Shown one piece after another: positions 48,682-58,376 of a DNA stretch of 64,000 bases (position 1 is its first letter; each line of letters starts with the position of its first letter). This DNA is from Candidatus Acidiferrales bacterium (GTDB lineage Bacteria; Bacteroidota; Ignavibacteria; Kryptoniales; JAKASW01). Location of the stretch: positions 124,001-188,000 of the forward strand of contig DATJAY010000005.1 in the NCBI GenBank assembly GCA_035515795.1. The letters run 5' to 3'. Below the pieces are notes generated by a model, which was not told the origin of the DNA, did no database searches, and was given only the letters and a program-made list of their open reading frames with translations. The translations under genes and the position numbers were made by a program.

Positions 48682-50925
48682 TCAGAACTTCATCGTCACG
48701 ACGACCGAGTAGTTCCTTATCGGTGCGACATTCCCGATCATCTCAACGTAATAGTATTCGAACGCGTTGTTGACCACAAGACTTACTTCAAGGGGGCAGC
48801 CGACCGATGTCAAATCAACCCCTGCGCGTACATCTGTTACATATATTGGCACACGCTGGTCTCCGTCTTTCATGATCCCCAATTGAACAAGTTCTTGGTC
48901 GTAGTTCTCAAACTTTGAAAGATATCGGAAGTCAATCGACGCCCTGAAAAGCGAATACGAAAAATCCGCGGAGGCATAGAAAATCTCCCGCGAGCGGTAC
49001 TTCAAAACAGTGCTGTCGGAAATGTCCCGGGGGTATATGTAAGTATAGCTCGCATTCAATGTCAGGAAATTCGTTCCAACGTTGCTTGAAATGTCGATCT
49101 CGTATCCCTGGATGCGCGCACGAGTAACATTTTCAAATTTTATTTGCTCGGTTAAAGTGTCAAATTCAGGTTCTATCATATTCCAGTAATCGCTTTGGAA
49201 GACCGAGGCATCGACGAGGCCGTACCACGATACCGGGATTCTCGCGCCGATTTCTCCAGATAGACTTGTTTCCGGAAGCAAGTCTGGATTTGGCACAATG
49301 ATCACACCGCCGGTTGACGTATTGGAATATAGTTCGCTTAAACTTGGCGCGCGAAAACCTGTTCCGAGCGAGGCCCTGAGGGAAGATTCACTGCCGAGAT
49401 CATAAACCAATCCGAGCTTTGGGTTAAACTGGTTGAACTCCTGCTTACCTCGTATTTTTTCATAGTCGTATCTAGCTCCTATCGTGGTACGCCATTGATC
49501 GAGTTTTCTTTCTCCCTGAAAATACACCGCGCCGCCACTGCCCTCCTTTGTCGAAAACAAGTTTGAATTTATGAAATCCGGCTCGACCTCGGTGCCGAAA
49601 GTCAGTATAGTCATTGAGTCGGCCTTCCATGTTCCTTGAAATTCCAGATAGCCTAAGTTTGAGGTGGAAGTGTCGCCGGACACATTTGCAGCCTGACCTT
49701 GAGGCTTCCCGAAATTGTCGTACCAGTAGTTGAAATAATAGCTTCCGCGAACAGCATAAAGGAATTTACTGCTCACAATATTCGTATAGATCCATGCAAG
49801 GTTTGCTCTGGTTGAATTCACCCACTCGCCGAGAGAACCGTCAGGAGGCTGGAGGGCGTGATTCAGATCTTTCCACCAAAGAAAACTGCCCGTGTGCTGC
49901 GTGAATACATTTCCGAAAATCTTCAGAGTCTGGTTCTCACCGATTGTTCCGGCAGACTTGATAAAAAAATTTAAATTGTCAAAACCGTCGTTTTCGATGT
50001 ACCCGTCATCTTTTTTGTAGATCAGCGACGTCGTGAGCCCAAAATCTCCTAGACCGAGCTCCCCGGATGCAAACGAATGACTGATGGAAGCGCCCTGAAA
50101 GAAACGCGGCTTACTGGACCATTGCCACCCGCTGTACCGAGGCTGCTCGTATAAGCCACCGTATAGCTTAACGTTTGTCGAACTCGCATCGAGATTATTC
50201 TTGGTTATCACGTCGACGACTCCGCCGAGCGCGCTTGAACCGTACAGAGCTGAACCTGCTCCCTTGACAACTTCCAAGTGATCGATGTCCTCCATCGGAA
50301 TTGATTCCCAATTAGCTCCACCAGTATCACCCGAGAGAAGAGGTATTCCGTCAATCAACAGGAGCACTCGGCTTCCTATTCCATAGGCAAATCCGCTTGA
50401 GCCCCTGATGTTGACCTGATCCTGAACGAAATTAACCCCGGGAACGTAGCGCAGCGCGTCGTCTAATGAAAGATTATTTCTCCGCTCAATCTCCGACGAA
50501 CTTAGCAAGCTTATACTCACAGGGACTTCTGCCAAACTTTGTTCGCGCTTGCTCGCCGTGACTACCACCTGCTCAGTTTGTACCGGCAGCGGCTGAAGAA
50601 ATATCGTGATCCTCTTTTGTGCCATGGTATCCAATTTTAGCTTCTCGCTAAACGCCCTGAACCCGATCATGGATACAGCAATCTTGTAGACATTCTTTTC
50701 TAACTTCGCAAACGAAAAGGAGCCGGTCGGCTTGGTAAGCATTCCAAATCTTGCCGTGCCATGATCGTCTCCAGATTGAATTACTACTGTTGCCCCCGCA
50801 ATTGCGGAAGAATCTTCGGCGGAGAGTACGACGCCGTCTAATCTTGTCTGCGGGAGGCAGCTATTTTGAAAAAGCTGCAAAAGAACTATTGCCTGGAGTA
50901 GGCGGTGGATTCTTGAAATTGACAT
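48682..50925 (-). CDS. TonB-dependent receptor with carboxypeptidase-regulatory-like N-terminal domain
   Basis: A 747-residue outer-membrane transporter: signal peptide, carboxypeptidase-regulatory-like domain (about 27-105: LDGVVLSAEDSSAIAGATVV), TonB box/plug region (EQVVVTASKREQSLAEVPVSISLL, VNIRGSSGFAYGIGSRVLLLIDGIPL, KGAGSALYGSSALGGVVDVITK) and a beta-barrel ending YSVVVTMKF. The RxxxLLxDGxP plug and sequence resemble vitamin B12/siderophore receptors, but no riboswitch or metal-uptake partner is seen, so the ligand is open. Its start lies inside the upstream lipoprotein gene (65-nt overlap). Confidence 0.93.
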   Translation of the reverse strand: MSISRIHRLLQAIVLLQLFQNSCLPQTRLDGVVLSAEDSSAIAGATVVIQSGDDHGTARFGMLTKPTGSFSFAKLEKNVYKIAVSMIGFRAFSEKLKLDTMAQKRITIFLQPLPVQTEQVVVTASKREQSLAEVPVSISLLSSSEIERRNNLSLDDALRYVPGVNFVQDQVNIRGSSGFAYGIGSRVLLLIDGIPLLSGDTGGANWESIPMEDIDHLEVVKGAGSALYGSSALGGVVDVITKNNLDASSTNVKLYGGLYEQPRYSGWQWSSKPRFFQGASISHSFASGELGLGDFGLTTSLIYKKDDGYIENDGFDNLNFFIKSAGTIGENQTLKIFGNVFTQHTGSFLWWKDLNHALQPPDGSLGEWVNSTRANLAWIYTNIVSSKFLYAVRGSYYFNYWYDNFGKPQGQAANVSGDTSTSNLGYLEFQGTWKADSMTILTFGTEVEPDFINSNLFSTKEGSGGAVYFQGERKLDQWRTTIGARYDYEKIRGKQEFNQFNPKLGLVYDLGSESSLRASLGTGFRAPSLSELYSNTSTGGVIIVPNPDLLPETSLSGEIGARIPVSWYGLVDASVFQSDYWNMIEPEFDTLTEQIKFENVTRARIQGYEIDISSNVGTNFLTLNASYTYIYPRDISDSTVLKYRSREIFYASADFSYSLFRASIDFRYLSKFENYDQELVQLGIMKDGDQRVPIYVTDVRAGVDLTSVGCPLEVSLVVNNAFEYYYVEMIGNVAPIRNYSVVVTMKF

Positions 50926-51388
50926 AAATATTTATTCCATTTGCGAACGTGTTTTCTGGAACGACTACACCTTCCGGCGAACCGACACCATTCAAATAGC
51001 CATAAGCGCCGACCACCTTCCAATCGACAAAAGTATTTGATCCGTACTGCATCGCGATTACGACATACTGAAAAGTGGACGACGAATCGAGATCAAAAAT
51101 GTAAGACAGTGAATCGACAAACAATGGGAGAGCAGCTCCTCCAATTGGCGGATAGATCTTCGCTTGTCCGGTCAAAACTTCGTTGATAATATTAAGCGGA
51201 GGGTATTTGTAAAACGCCACGATACGAATATCATAAACACTGTCGGCAGGCGGATGTGGCCAATTTGAAAAATACACTGTCCCGCCGAAGCCAGGCTGGA
51301 CTTCAGGAGCAGGCGCCGGTTCAAGACCATGTGTACAGCCGCAGAAAGTTACGCAGAATATAATGGCTAGCACAAGTATGGTTCTCAA
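50861..51388 (-). CDS. Hypothetical lipoprotein upstream of the TonB receptor
   Basis: A 175-residue protein with a lipoprotein leader (FCGC, Cys18), then a Pro-rich linker and a beta-rich domain (GGTVYFSNWPHPPADSVYDIRIVAFYKYPP). Its 3' end overlaps the receptor gene by 65 nt, so the two are co-expressed; the lipoprotein may be an accessory of the receptor, by context only. No family assigned. Confidence 0.72.
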   Translation of the reverse strand: MRTILVLAIIFCVTFCGCTHGLEPAPAPEVQPGFGGTVYFSNWPHPPADSVYDIRIVAFYKYPPLNIINEVLTGQAKIYPPIGGAALPLFVDSLSYIFDLDSSSTFQYVVIAMQYGSNTFVDWKVVGAYGYLNGVGSPEGVVVPENTFANGINIYVNFKNPPPTPGNSSFAAFSK

Positions 51389-51413
51389 TTCTAAACCGGA
51401 ATTTTTGAATTCG

Positions 51414-52835
51414 TTATTTTGCGGCGGAACTCTTAGAAGCGAACAATGTCCATGGGTGTGAAATCATGTCGTGCAAATACTTCGACTGCCATCTGTATCC
51501 CGGATGCGCAGCAAAAAACTTTGACGCGATGAAACTTTCGCCACAAGGATGTCCCATGCGCGCCACGAACTCCATCTTGCCTGCCATTTCTGCCGTAGCA
51601 ACTTTCCCCTGTACTGCACCGCCAGGCGTGAACGGCCGCCAACCCCACTGCCTGACACCGATGGAGTCTTCGTCGGTGTGTCCGCACAAAACGCAAGCGT
51701 TAGGCCCTTCCTTCCCACGAACCTGGTCGAAGTGGTCTCCCATAAACTCTTCGGCGCGCTTTGCATCGATTCTTCCTTTATACTCCCGCATTAACTTTTC
51801 CCACCTGGCTCTCCTGTCGTTCATCGATGTGTAAAGATTGCCTGCCTTGAATGTGGTTTCTTCCACAATAAGTCTTTTGTCGACCGGGAAGTTGGAGCCG
51901 ACATAATATCCATCTTTTGTACGCCAGGTTTTGTAATTTTTCAGCCCGAGCTCAAGCCGCGCCACTTCGTTCGTCTTGGTATCTCCGACAAGCCAGTCAT
52001 TTGCGTATCCGCCATTGTTTCCTGTTGTCATGATCTTCACAAAATCATCGATGCTGTTTGAGTATTGCTCGGCTTCTCTCGCGCGCATGAACTCCGGAGT
52101 CCCGCTGGTGTCAAAACCTCTAAACTGCGCGATCGTCGTTTCGGTAATTAGAATCCCGGCGCTGTTTTCCGCAAAATCATCTCCACTGTGGATGAAGCCC
52201 GGGAAGGTGTCCATGAAAATTTCATTGCCCTTTTCAGGCACGATATCTTCGATGATGTTCCATCGTTCGCCGATTATGTAATCGATCCAGTTGTTATGCG
52301 CCATCACTATCCTGCCGTCGGAAGTGTAACTACCCGTCGCAATAAATGCGCTGCAGCTTCCGGGAGACTTGTCGATGTCGGCTCCTTTGATTCTCTTTGC
52401 TCTCAATGCAGGCAGATAATATTGGGCAAGTTCAATCCATCCGTTCAAAGCCGTAATATCGATTGTGTCATACTTCATCCCGCGGGCATTCAAACCTTCC
52501 GATATTCCTTCAATTTCATTTTTGTATTCATCGGTCAGTTTGGGCCGGAACATTTTCTCGGCAGATTGTCTATAGAAACTCCAGTCTTTGCGAGTCGAAC
52601 GGCTCAGGTAGAACTTCAGCGTCTTAATCGCATCATCGATCTCCCGAGCGAGCAAGTATCCGTGCTGGTAGCCTATCTGATTTGGTGTACCTTCCACGTG
52701 GATATAAATCCAGCCCGCTTTATCCTCACGAGAGGCATTCTCCAATCTCGCGTCTAAGCTGGCGTGCCATGATGTTAGAAATAGGGAGTACGCAGCAAAT
52801 ACCAGGTACAAATACGGTAAGCGGTTAATTCTCAT
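51414..52835 (-). CDS. C45-type / phospholipase B-like Ntn-hydrolase, exported
   Basis: A 473-residue protein with an N-terminal signal/anchor helix. PNQIGYQHGYLLAREI, NEIEGISEGLNARG, ITALNGWIELAQYYLP and GSCSAFIATG, where Cys161 would become the N-terminal nucleophile after self-cleavage, place it in the C45/phospholipase B-like branch of the Ntn-hydrolase fold. It may act on lipids, acyl-amino acids or peptidoglycan-related amides in the periplasm. A distinctive CVLCGH sits near residue 395. The start at 52835 fits the leader. Confidence 0.82.
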   Translation of the reverse strand: MRINRLPYLYLVFAAYSLFLTSWHASLDARLENASREDKAGWIYIHVEGTPNQIGYQHGYLLAREIDDAIKTLKFYLSRSTRKDWSFYRQSAEKMFRPKLTDEYKNEIEGISEGLNARGMKYDTIDITALNGWIELAQYYLPALRAKRIKGADIDKSPGSCSAFIATGSYTSDGRIVMAHNNWIDYIIGERWNIIEDIVPEKGNEIFMDTFPGFIHSGDDFAENSAGILITETTIAQFRGFDTSGTPEFMRAREAEQYSNSIDDFVKIMTTGNNGGYANDWLVGDTKTNEVARLELGLKNYKTWRTKDGYYVGSNFPVDKRLIVEETTFKAGNLYTSMNDRRARWEKLMREYKGRIDAKRAEEFMGDHFDQVRGKEGPNACVLCGHTDEDSIGVRQWGWRPFTPGGAVQGKVATAEMAGKMEFVARMGHPCGESFIASKFFAAHPGYRWQSKYLHDMISHPWTLFASKSSAAK

Positions 52836-52950
52836 GGCATTTCCCTCGGATTCGTATCATTCCAATCACACTTCTCATGTCCCCGGCTTATCAACCTCTC
52901 GACTTCTATTCTCCCGTACAAAGCCGCATCTTTTACTTATTGCATCTTAT

Positions 52951-53466
52951 CTACTGTCTGCTTCTCGTCTGCGGATTTTTGAAAACGTTATCCGGTACGA
53001 CCCAGGCCCCCGGGAATCCATGACCTGTAATATAATTAGCCGCTTGAGAGGCGTCATACCTCGCTCGAAAGTCACCTGCGCGAATCTTGTAGTATGGGGA
53101 ATCATAAATAATGTAAACGTTGTAGTCGGCTAAAAGCGTTTCCGCCCTTGTTCGATCCCCAATAGCCTCGGAAAGATCCAAAGTCGAGCCGATTTGCACG
53201 CGAAACCCCGGTATCGTGTTCGAGCTTTCCGTGCCGATGATTATGTCGAGGGTGTCCTTCGTGACCGCCGTGGAATCTGAATGATTGTTAAGTGAATCTC
53301 CTTTGACGGACACCGTGTCTTCGATTCTTGAAAGTGTGTCTGCAGATTCAATTGTATCCTTATGCATGCCCGCTGCCGTGGCGGAAGGAAGGGCGAGGCA
53401 GCAGTCCAGGAGGAAAAAAGTAAGGGCTAGTATGGTAAGAGCTGATTTCATAGATGTTTGGAACAT
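52951..53466 (-). CDS. SPOR-domain envelope protein
   Basis: About 171 residues: N-terminal signal/membrane helix, a Ser/Thr/Asp-rich linker, and a C-terminal SPOR domain (FRVQIGSTLDLSEAIGDRTRAETLL ... YYKIRAGDFRARYDASQAANYI), which binds septal peptidoglycan denuded of stem peptides. AGGA with a 6-nt spacer supports the ATG at 53466. It is separated by 116 nt from the downstream Ntn-hydrolase gene. Confidence 0.85.
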   Translation of the reverse strand: MFQTSMKSALTILALTFFLLDCCLALPSATAAGMHKDTIESADTLSRIEDTVSVKGDSLNNHSDSTAVTKDTLDIIIGTESSNTIPGFRVQIGSTLDLSEAIGDRTRAETLLADYNVYIIYDSPYYKIRAGDFRARYDASQAANYITGHGFPGAWVVPDNVFKNPQTRSRQ

Positions 53467-53605
53467 CGACATTCCTGGTTTATTTGCGGAAACTCCGATG
53501 GCTCTCATTAATCGTAAAAAATTTACAGGTGTTCAGGATAGGAAACAAGCATATAAGTAGAGAAGCCTGGAAGGGATACTTTCTGACTGGATTTCTTATC
53601 CCAAC

Positions 53606-53639
53606 AAAAAAGAGGCAGACAGATTTCTCCGCCCGCCTC
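53606..53639 (-). terminator. Strong intrinsic terminator with GNRA-type tetraloop
   Basis: Read on the minus strand, GAGGCGGGCGGA pairs with TCTGTCTGCCTC over 12 base pairs (including G-U pairs) around a GAAA tetraloop and is followed by a T6 run. It lies 28 nt after the stop of the large secreted protein gene and should end the long minus-strand operon. Confidence 0.85.
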
Positions 53640-53666
53640 TCAGGGTAGAAGGGTCGATAGGGACGA

Positions 53667-56036
53667 CTACTTCAGCAAAACCATTTTCTTCACCGCCGAA
53701 AAACTAGATGTCGATAATCTATAGAAATAGACCCCGCTCGGCAGAACTTCGCCATGCAGGTTGCGACCATCCCATGTAACGACATGCGGTCCAGGGCTCA
53801 TCTCGCCATCAAGAATTGTGACGATCTTTTGGCCGAGTATGTTATATATCGTAATACTTACGCGCTCGGTCTGGGCAATACTGAACGCGATTTGTGTTGT
53901 CGGATTAAATGGGTTCGGGTAGTTCTGCTCGAGAGAATAAGTTGTCGGTTGAACTGTCGGATTCTTTACAACTAACGGCGATTCAGGATCGACGGAGAGA
54001 TTAGCCATAGTTGACGACGTAGTCCCGTCTGAATTATAAGTTGTGCTCGATGCACTTGAGCTAGTTGAATTGTATCCAACCACATCAGTGAACACGTTAA
54101 ATGCACCCTGTGACAATCCGGTGATCGTGTAGTTGCCGTTACCATCCGTTATGCCATAACCCATGATGTTTCCATTTGCATCTGCTGAATAAACAATTGC
54201 GCCGCTTACACCAGTATGCATGGTGCTGGTTGTGATTGTGCCGCTTATAGATGCGTAGCCGGAAGCCGAATCGGGGATAGGCATGACATAGATATTAATT
54301 CCGCCGACGGCATTGCCGTCTATCTGAACTGCGGTCGCTTCCTTCCATCTCACCGTAGGACCACTAAGACTATAGAACGAGAGTGCGTAACTTCCAAGCG
54401 GGAGCGCAAGAATTTTGTAATATCCCGGCGGGAGGTCGGCAAACGTATATGTGCCTGTAGTATCCGCATCCGTGAAGTAGGCGCCAGCGACATGCATCTT
54501 CAGTGTGTCTCTATAATTCCAGACGTCCCTGAAAGCAATCATCCTCGCGGCGACACCTGTACCGCTTGTTGAATCAAGCACCGAGCCGCTGATTTGACCG
54601 AGGACCACTGGAGGTACGGGTATCAAGTTGAAGTTGATGCCGGTGGTATCGCTCAATAAGTTGAGGATGTCTGCGGTTAACAAGTTCTGCTTGTCATTAT
54701 AGAAAGTCCTGAAGTACCCTTTTGCCCAGGCAAAAGCAACGTAATGGCCTTGGGGCAGCGTGTCGTTGTATACTCCGTTACTGTCGGTATGAGTTCTGAA
54801 AACGTACGGTGAGTGGACGTCATCGAGATCGAAACGGTGGTTGATTCCTTTATCATGGATTGCATCTTCAAAGAAATCGCGGAAATTCTCGTCGTTTATC
54901 CATTCGTTCAGATCTTCTTTAGCTTCGTTGAACACGAATCCCGCTCTCGCGAAGACAACCAGTGCACCTTTCATGATATTCCCGCTTGTGTCTGTAACAC
55001 TTCCGGAAACAGTGAACTTCGGAAGTCGATAGAAACGACCTTTAAGAGTGAAGTTTGCACTGTAAGTCGAATCCTTTGTTACTCCGATAGGTGTTGCATC
55101 TTTGAGATCCTGGACATTGTTGTACCACTCCGGCAAATAATTTTGGTCGAGAGGAATGGCGCGGACAAAATATTTTCCGCCGTCGACATGATTTATCGAA
55201 TAGTTGCCGGCTGAATCAGTCTCTGCTCTGTAATCGAAGAAGTCCCAGGGCAAAGGCATAAATCCTCCGATCATCGTGAGAGGAATTGCAGATCTATAAA
55301 GATGGACTACGACGTGAGAAAGCGGTTGCCCGAGAGTATCCGACACATTGCCGGCAATCTGCGCATCGATCATCGCCACCCTAACCACGAAGTCCTGTCT
55401 CGCCTCACCGCCCAAGCTTGAGGTAACTATCACCTCGACATCTCTATATCCTGACACTTGCGGTATCCACGTTATTAGTCCGGTGGAATCAATTACCATG
55501 AGTTCCGGATGTTCACCCAGGCGGTAGTGAAGAACCGCAGCAGGCGAATCTGAAACGGCGGTGACTTTATATGAGTAGACGGAGTCAACGGTAGCGTACA
55601 GCGGAGGAGTGGAAGTGATCGTGACTTTGTCTTTGTTGAAGTTGGAATACAGATAAACCGCAGCCATATTGCTCTCTTCAGAATCACCGGACAAGTTGAA
55701 GGCCTTTACCAAATAAACGTATGCAATAGGTATCGGGGGATAAATGGCGATCATTGGAGGCAATGTATCTGTGTAAGATGTCCCCGTAGTTGAATCAATG
55801 GGTGTGAAATGTGGTGCCGCGAAGGTCATCAACCTGGGATCATATGCAGCTCGATAAACGCGATAATATGTTGCCGTAAAGTTCGAAAGCTGTTCCCATG
55901 ACAAATTTACATAACCAGCATTTAGCACCGCACTGAGAGAAAAGTCGGCCTCAACCGTCTGGGACCGCACTGCGGAGGTCATAAGGATTGTGCCCATCAA
56001 TCCAATAAACCAAAGAGAGTATATTTTTCTGAGCAT
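53667..56036 (-). CDS. Secreted protein with carboxypeptidase-like domains and type IX sorting signal
   Basis: A 789-residue exported protein (signal peptide ending VRS-Q). An FN3-like unit (LSAVLNAGYVNLSWEQL) and a cadherin-like unit (TSTPPLYATVDSVYSYKVTA) precede several carboxypeptidase-regulatory-like domains (IAGNVSDTLGQPLSHVVVHL, VSGSVTDTSGNIMKGALVVF, ISGTITTSTMHTGVSGAIV). The C terminus is a type IX secretion sorting domain: YPNPFNPTTQIAFSI ... GVYFYRL ... KKMVLLK. AGAGGAAAGA precedes the ATG at 56036, which opens the signal peptide; a longer frame upstream is rejected. Confidence 0.9.
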   Translation of the reverse strand: MLRKIYSLWFIGLMGTILMTSAVRSQTVEADFSLSAVLNAGYVNLSWEQLSNFTATYYRVYRAAYDPRLMTFAAPHFTPIDSTTGTSYTDTLPPMIAIYPPIPIAYVYLVKAFNLSGDSEESNMAAVYLYSNFNKDKVTITSTPPLYATVDSVYSYKVTAVSDSPAAVLHYRLGEHPELMVIDSTGLITWIPQVSGYRDVEVIVTSSLGGEARQDFVVRVAMIDAQIAGNVSDTLGQPLSHVVVHLYRSAIPLTMIGGFMPLPWDFFDYRAETDSAGNYSINHVDGGKYFVRAIPLDQNYLPEWYNNVQDLKDATPIGVTKDSTYSANFTLKGRFYRLPKFTVSGSVTDTSGNIMKGALVVFARAGFVFNEAKEDLNEWINDENFRDFFEDAIHDKGINHRFDLDDVHSPYVFRTHTDSNGVYNDTLPQGHYVAFAWAKGYFRTFYNDKQNLLTADILNLLSDTTGINFNLIPVPPVVLGQISGSVLDSTSGTGVAARMIAFRDVWNYRDTLKMHVAGAYFTDADTTGTYTFADLPPGYYKILALPLGSYALSFYSLSGPTVRWKEATAVQIDGNAVGGINIYVMPIPDSASGYASISGTITTSTMHTGVSGAIVYSADANGNIMGYGITDGNGNYTITGLSQGAFNVFTDVVGYNSTSSSASSTTYNSDGTTSSTMANLSVDPESPLVVKNPTVQPTTYSLEQNYPNPFNPTTQIAFSIAQTERVSITIYNILGQKIVTILDGEMSPGPHVVTWDGRNLHGEVLPSGVYFYRLSTSSFSAVKKMVLLK

Positions 56037-56189
56037 GTTATCTTTCCTCTTTTTTAATAAGGATGACTCAATCGGTGTGCCGTAGAACCATCGGAAACAG
56101 ATGTGAAAGAAGGGACATTTGCAGGGGGATAAAAGATCCTGCAAAAAGTGCATGCGCGTGCGCAACAGTTGCAGAACGGTTTTCGCTAA

Positions 56190-56996
56190 CTAGAAGCTGA
56201 TCTTGAGGACGAGGTTTGCTGTCGATTGCCTGGGTGTGTAATCCAGACTAAAATACGGCGGAAGTTTTATGAACGCATCCACTGCAGAGTAAGCGTAAAC
56301 TAAAACGAATGCTGATGCTGAATAAAATTCAGATTGGTAATACAAATTGTACGTCTTATACCGGGAAGAGGCGGAACTCGGAGTGGACGCATTTAGATAG
56401 CTTGTGCGCGCGCCTCGGCGCAGAAAATCAAAAGAGACAAATGATATTGCAGAGACCGCCCCTGCCCCCAAAAGAACGTGACCTTTGACCTCCTCACCTT
56501 GGTAACTCTGTTCCCATCCGGGGAAAATGACCGCTCTGAAAGTCGGTCCCTCATTATCGCTCTGTACAAAGCCTCCTTTTGACGAATAATCTGGCGCAGT
56601 TCCAGATTGTCTTTGGCGCTGTGCCTCTGCCTTCGCAATCTCAAAAACCTCTAGAATTTTCGGGGAGGTAAGAACGGGATCCAATGTGAAATTGTGATCC
56701 ACTTCCAAAGCATTTTCGAAATGACCAATTGCCGCATCGTTCTTTCCTTGTGCGACTGATGAGAATGCTATGTATTTTTCGAACTGGACCCGCAATGAAT
56801 CCGGAAGATTTTTCTCCTCGAGCGTCCGACGTGCGAGCAATTCAGATGAAATATACGAGCCGCTGTCGTACAATGATTTTATGCTCGAGAGGGTTGAGTC
56901 AAACTCGGCGCGGGTTTGCGAGAAAACCGGCGCGCAAAGGAAAGTACAGAGGGATAAATAAGGAGCGAGAAACAAAAGGCGCAATGCCGTTTTCAC
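56190..56996 (-). CDS. Exported TPR-like hypothetical protein
   Basis: A 268-residue protein with a signal peptide (ending VFS-Q), a TPR-like helical region (about 30-115: SELLARRTLEEKNLP, GHFENALEVDHNF) and a C-terminal region with two hydrophobic segments (HVLLGAGAVSAISFVSFDFL, FYSASAFVLVYAYSAVDAFI) and an aromatic-ending tail. The family is not recognised, although the C-terminal GWEQSYQGEEVKG segment recalls exported proteins common in Bacteroidota. It overlaps the Kelch gene by ATGA. Confidence 0.75.
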   Translation of the reverse strand: MKTALRLLFLAPYLSLCTFLCAPVFSQTRAEFDSTLSSIKSLYDSGSYISSELLARRTLEEKNLPDSLRVQFEKYIAFSSVAQGKNDAAIGHFENALEVDHNFTLDPVLTSPKILEVFEIAKAEAQRQRQSGTAPDYSSKGGFVQSDNEGPTFRAVIFPGWEQSYQGEEVKGHVLLGAGAVSAISFVSFDFLRRGARTSYLNASTPSSASSRYKTYNLYYQSEFYSASAFVLVYAYSAVDAFIKLPPYFSLDYTPRQSTANLVLKISF

Positions 56997-58327
56997 TTTG
57001 CCAGAAGCATTTTCTTCGTTGCAATGAACTTTCCTGCTGTCGTTGGCGCGACCTCGCTTGCTGTGAGTTTGTAGAAATAAACGCCGCTCGATAATTTGCT
57101 CCCATCGAAAACCACTTCATATTCGCCGGGATTTTGATGTGCACTGACTAATGTAGCAACTTCTCTTCCGAGAACATCGAAAACCTTTAAACTCACCTCG
57201 CTGACTGAGGATATCTGATAGCTGATTGCCGTTGATGGATTGAACGGGTTCGGATAATTTTGCGCCAATGAAAAAGCCTGAGGATTGGCATTCTTGTGTT
57301 CAAGAACGCCTATCAACTGCATGCTCGGGTCCGGAACCTCTTCCACTGAAGGGACAGCGAATTCTCCTCCGTTGTAATCAGGAGAGATTCCACCAAATAT
57401 AAATATATTCCCATCGTCCCCGGTATCCGCGATAAATCCTGCTCTTGGGATACGCAGTGACACTTTCGATTCGTTTTCATATGCCGATCCTAAAGCACCG
57501 AAGTTAAGGAGCTCTACGTCTCCGTAAAACCCTTCGTTGGTTGTCGCTGCGCCGTAGCCAGAAATCGCAAAAACAGAATCACCTTTAACAACCACTTCAA
57601 AAAACGCTCGCGGATATTTCCAAGCAAAGCCTATCTGTAATGCCCCGGTTGCCAGGTCGTATCTTTCTACGTATCTGTACGGAGCAAAAATCTCCGCGAC
57701 TTCAACCAAACCTCCGAAAATGTAGATATACTTTCCAATCTTGACCGCGTGATGGAAGGCGCGTCCCCACACTACAGTGTCGGGTGCCACACTCCAGGCT
57801 CCGGTAGCCGGGGAATAAAATTCGACCGTCCGACGAAAGCCCTCAGAACCAGCTCCACCGAAAACGAAAATGCTGTCGCCATACACTACAGATGCGGCAC
57901 CTTCTCGGCGGTCATTCATGTGCTCCGAGTAATGCCATTGGTTTTTCGTTGGGTCGTACACCTCGACCGTGTTAAATATACGCCCCCCTGCGCTGTCGGC
58001 TCCTCCCATCACATAGATTGAGTCGCCGAGCGCCACAGCGGTCGCGTAGGCCCTCGGAGTGTTTAACGGAGCAACGGTCGTGTCCCAGGTTGCAGTTTTG
58101 AAGTCGAACGCATCGACTGTCGATGTTGCATGGACAGACGTGAGTTGACCCCGCACAATTTGCGTTCCTCCTCCGATGAGATAGAGTTTGCCTCCTATCC
58201 GTGCTGAACACATCCCGACTCTCGGACGCGGCATGTCGGGAATCGAAGAACCTTGCGAACACGCGACATTATAAACCATTCCGAAAAACCCGAATGTTAA
58301 AGCCGCTGTCAATTTCCACGATTTCAT
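56993..58327 (-). CDS. Secreted Kelch-repeat protein with type IX sorting signal
   Basis: A 444-residue exported protein (signal peptide ending ACS-Q). Six Kelch units of the form GGK(L/I)Y(L/V)(I/M)GG (for example IGGKLYLIGGG, LGDSIYVMGGADS, KIGKYIYIFGG) form a propeller over residues 25-320. The C terminus (AQNYPNPFNPSTAISYQ ... GVYFYKLTASE ... KKMLLAK) is a type IX sorting domain, so the protein is probably attached to or released from the cell surface. The ATG at 58327 is favoured; GTG 58336 is in frame. Confidence 0.9.
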   Translation of the reverse strand: MKSWKLTAALTFGFFGMVYNVACSQGSSIPDMPRPRVGMCSARIGGKLYLIGGGTQIVRGQLTSVHATSTVDAFDFKTATWDTTVAPLNTPRAYATAVALGDSIYVMGGADSAGGRIFNTVEVYDPTKNQWHYSEHMNDRREGAASVVYGDSIFVFGGAGSEGFRRTVEFYSPATGAWSVAPDTVVWGRAFHHAVKIGKYIYIFGGLVEVAEIFAPYRYVERYDLATGALQIGFAWKYPRAFFEVVVKGDSVFAISGYGAATTNEGFYGDVELLNFGALGSAYENESKVSLRIPRAGFIADTGDDGNIFIFGGISPDYNGGEFAVPSVEEVPDPSMQLIGVLEHKNANPQAFSLAQNYPNPFNPSTAISYQISSVSEVSLKVFDVLGREVATLVSAHQNPGEYEVVFDGSKLSSGVYFYKLTASEVAPTTAGKFIATKKMLLAK

Positions 58328-58376
58328 TTGCACCAAACCTTCGTAACTCCAGTATTATATCTCAACAACCGTGCCA

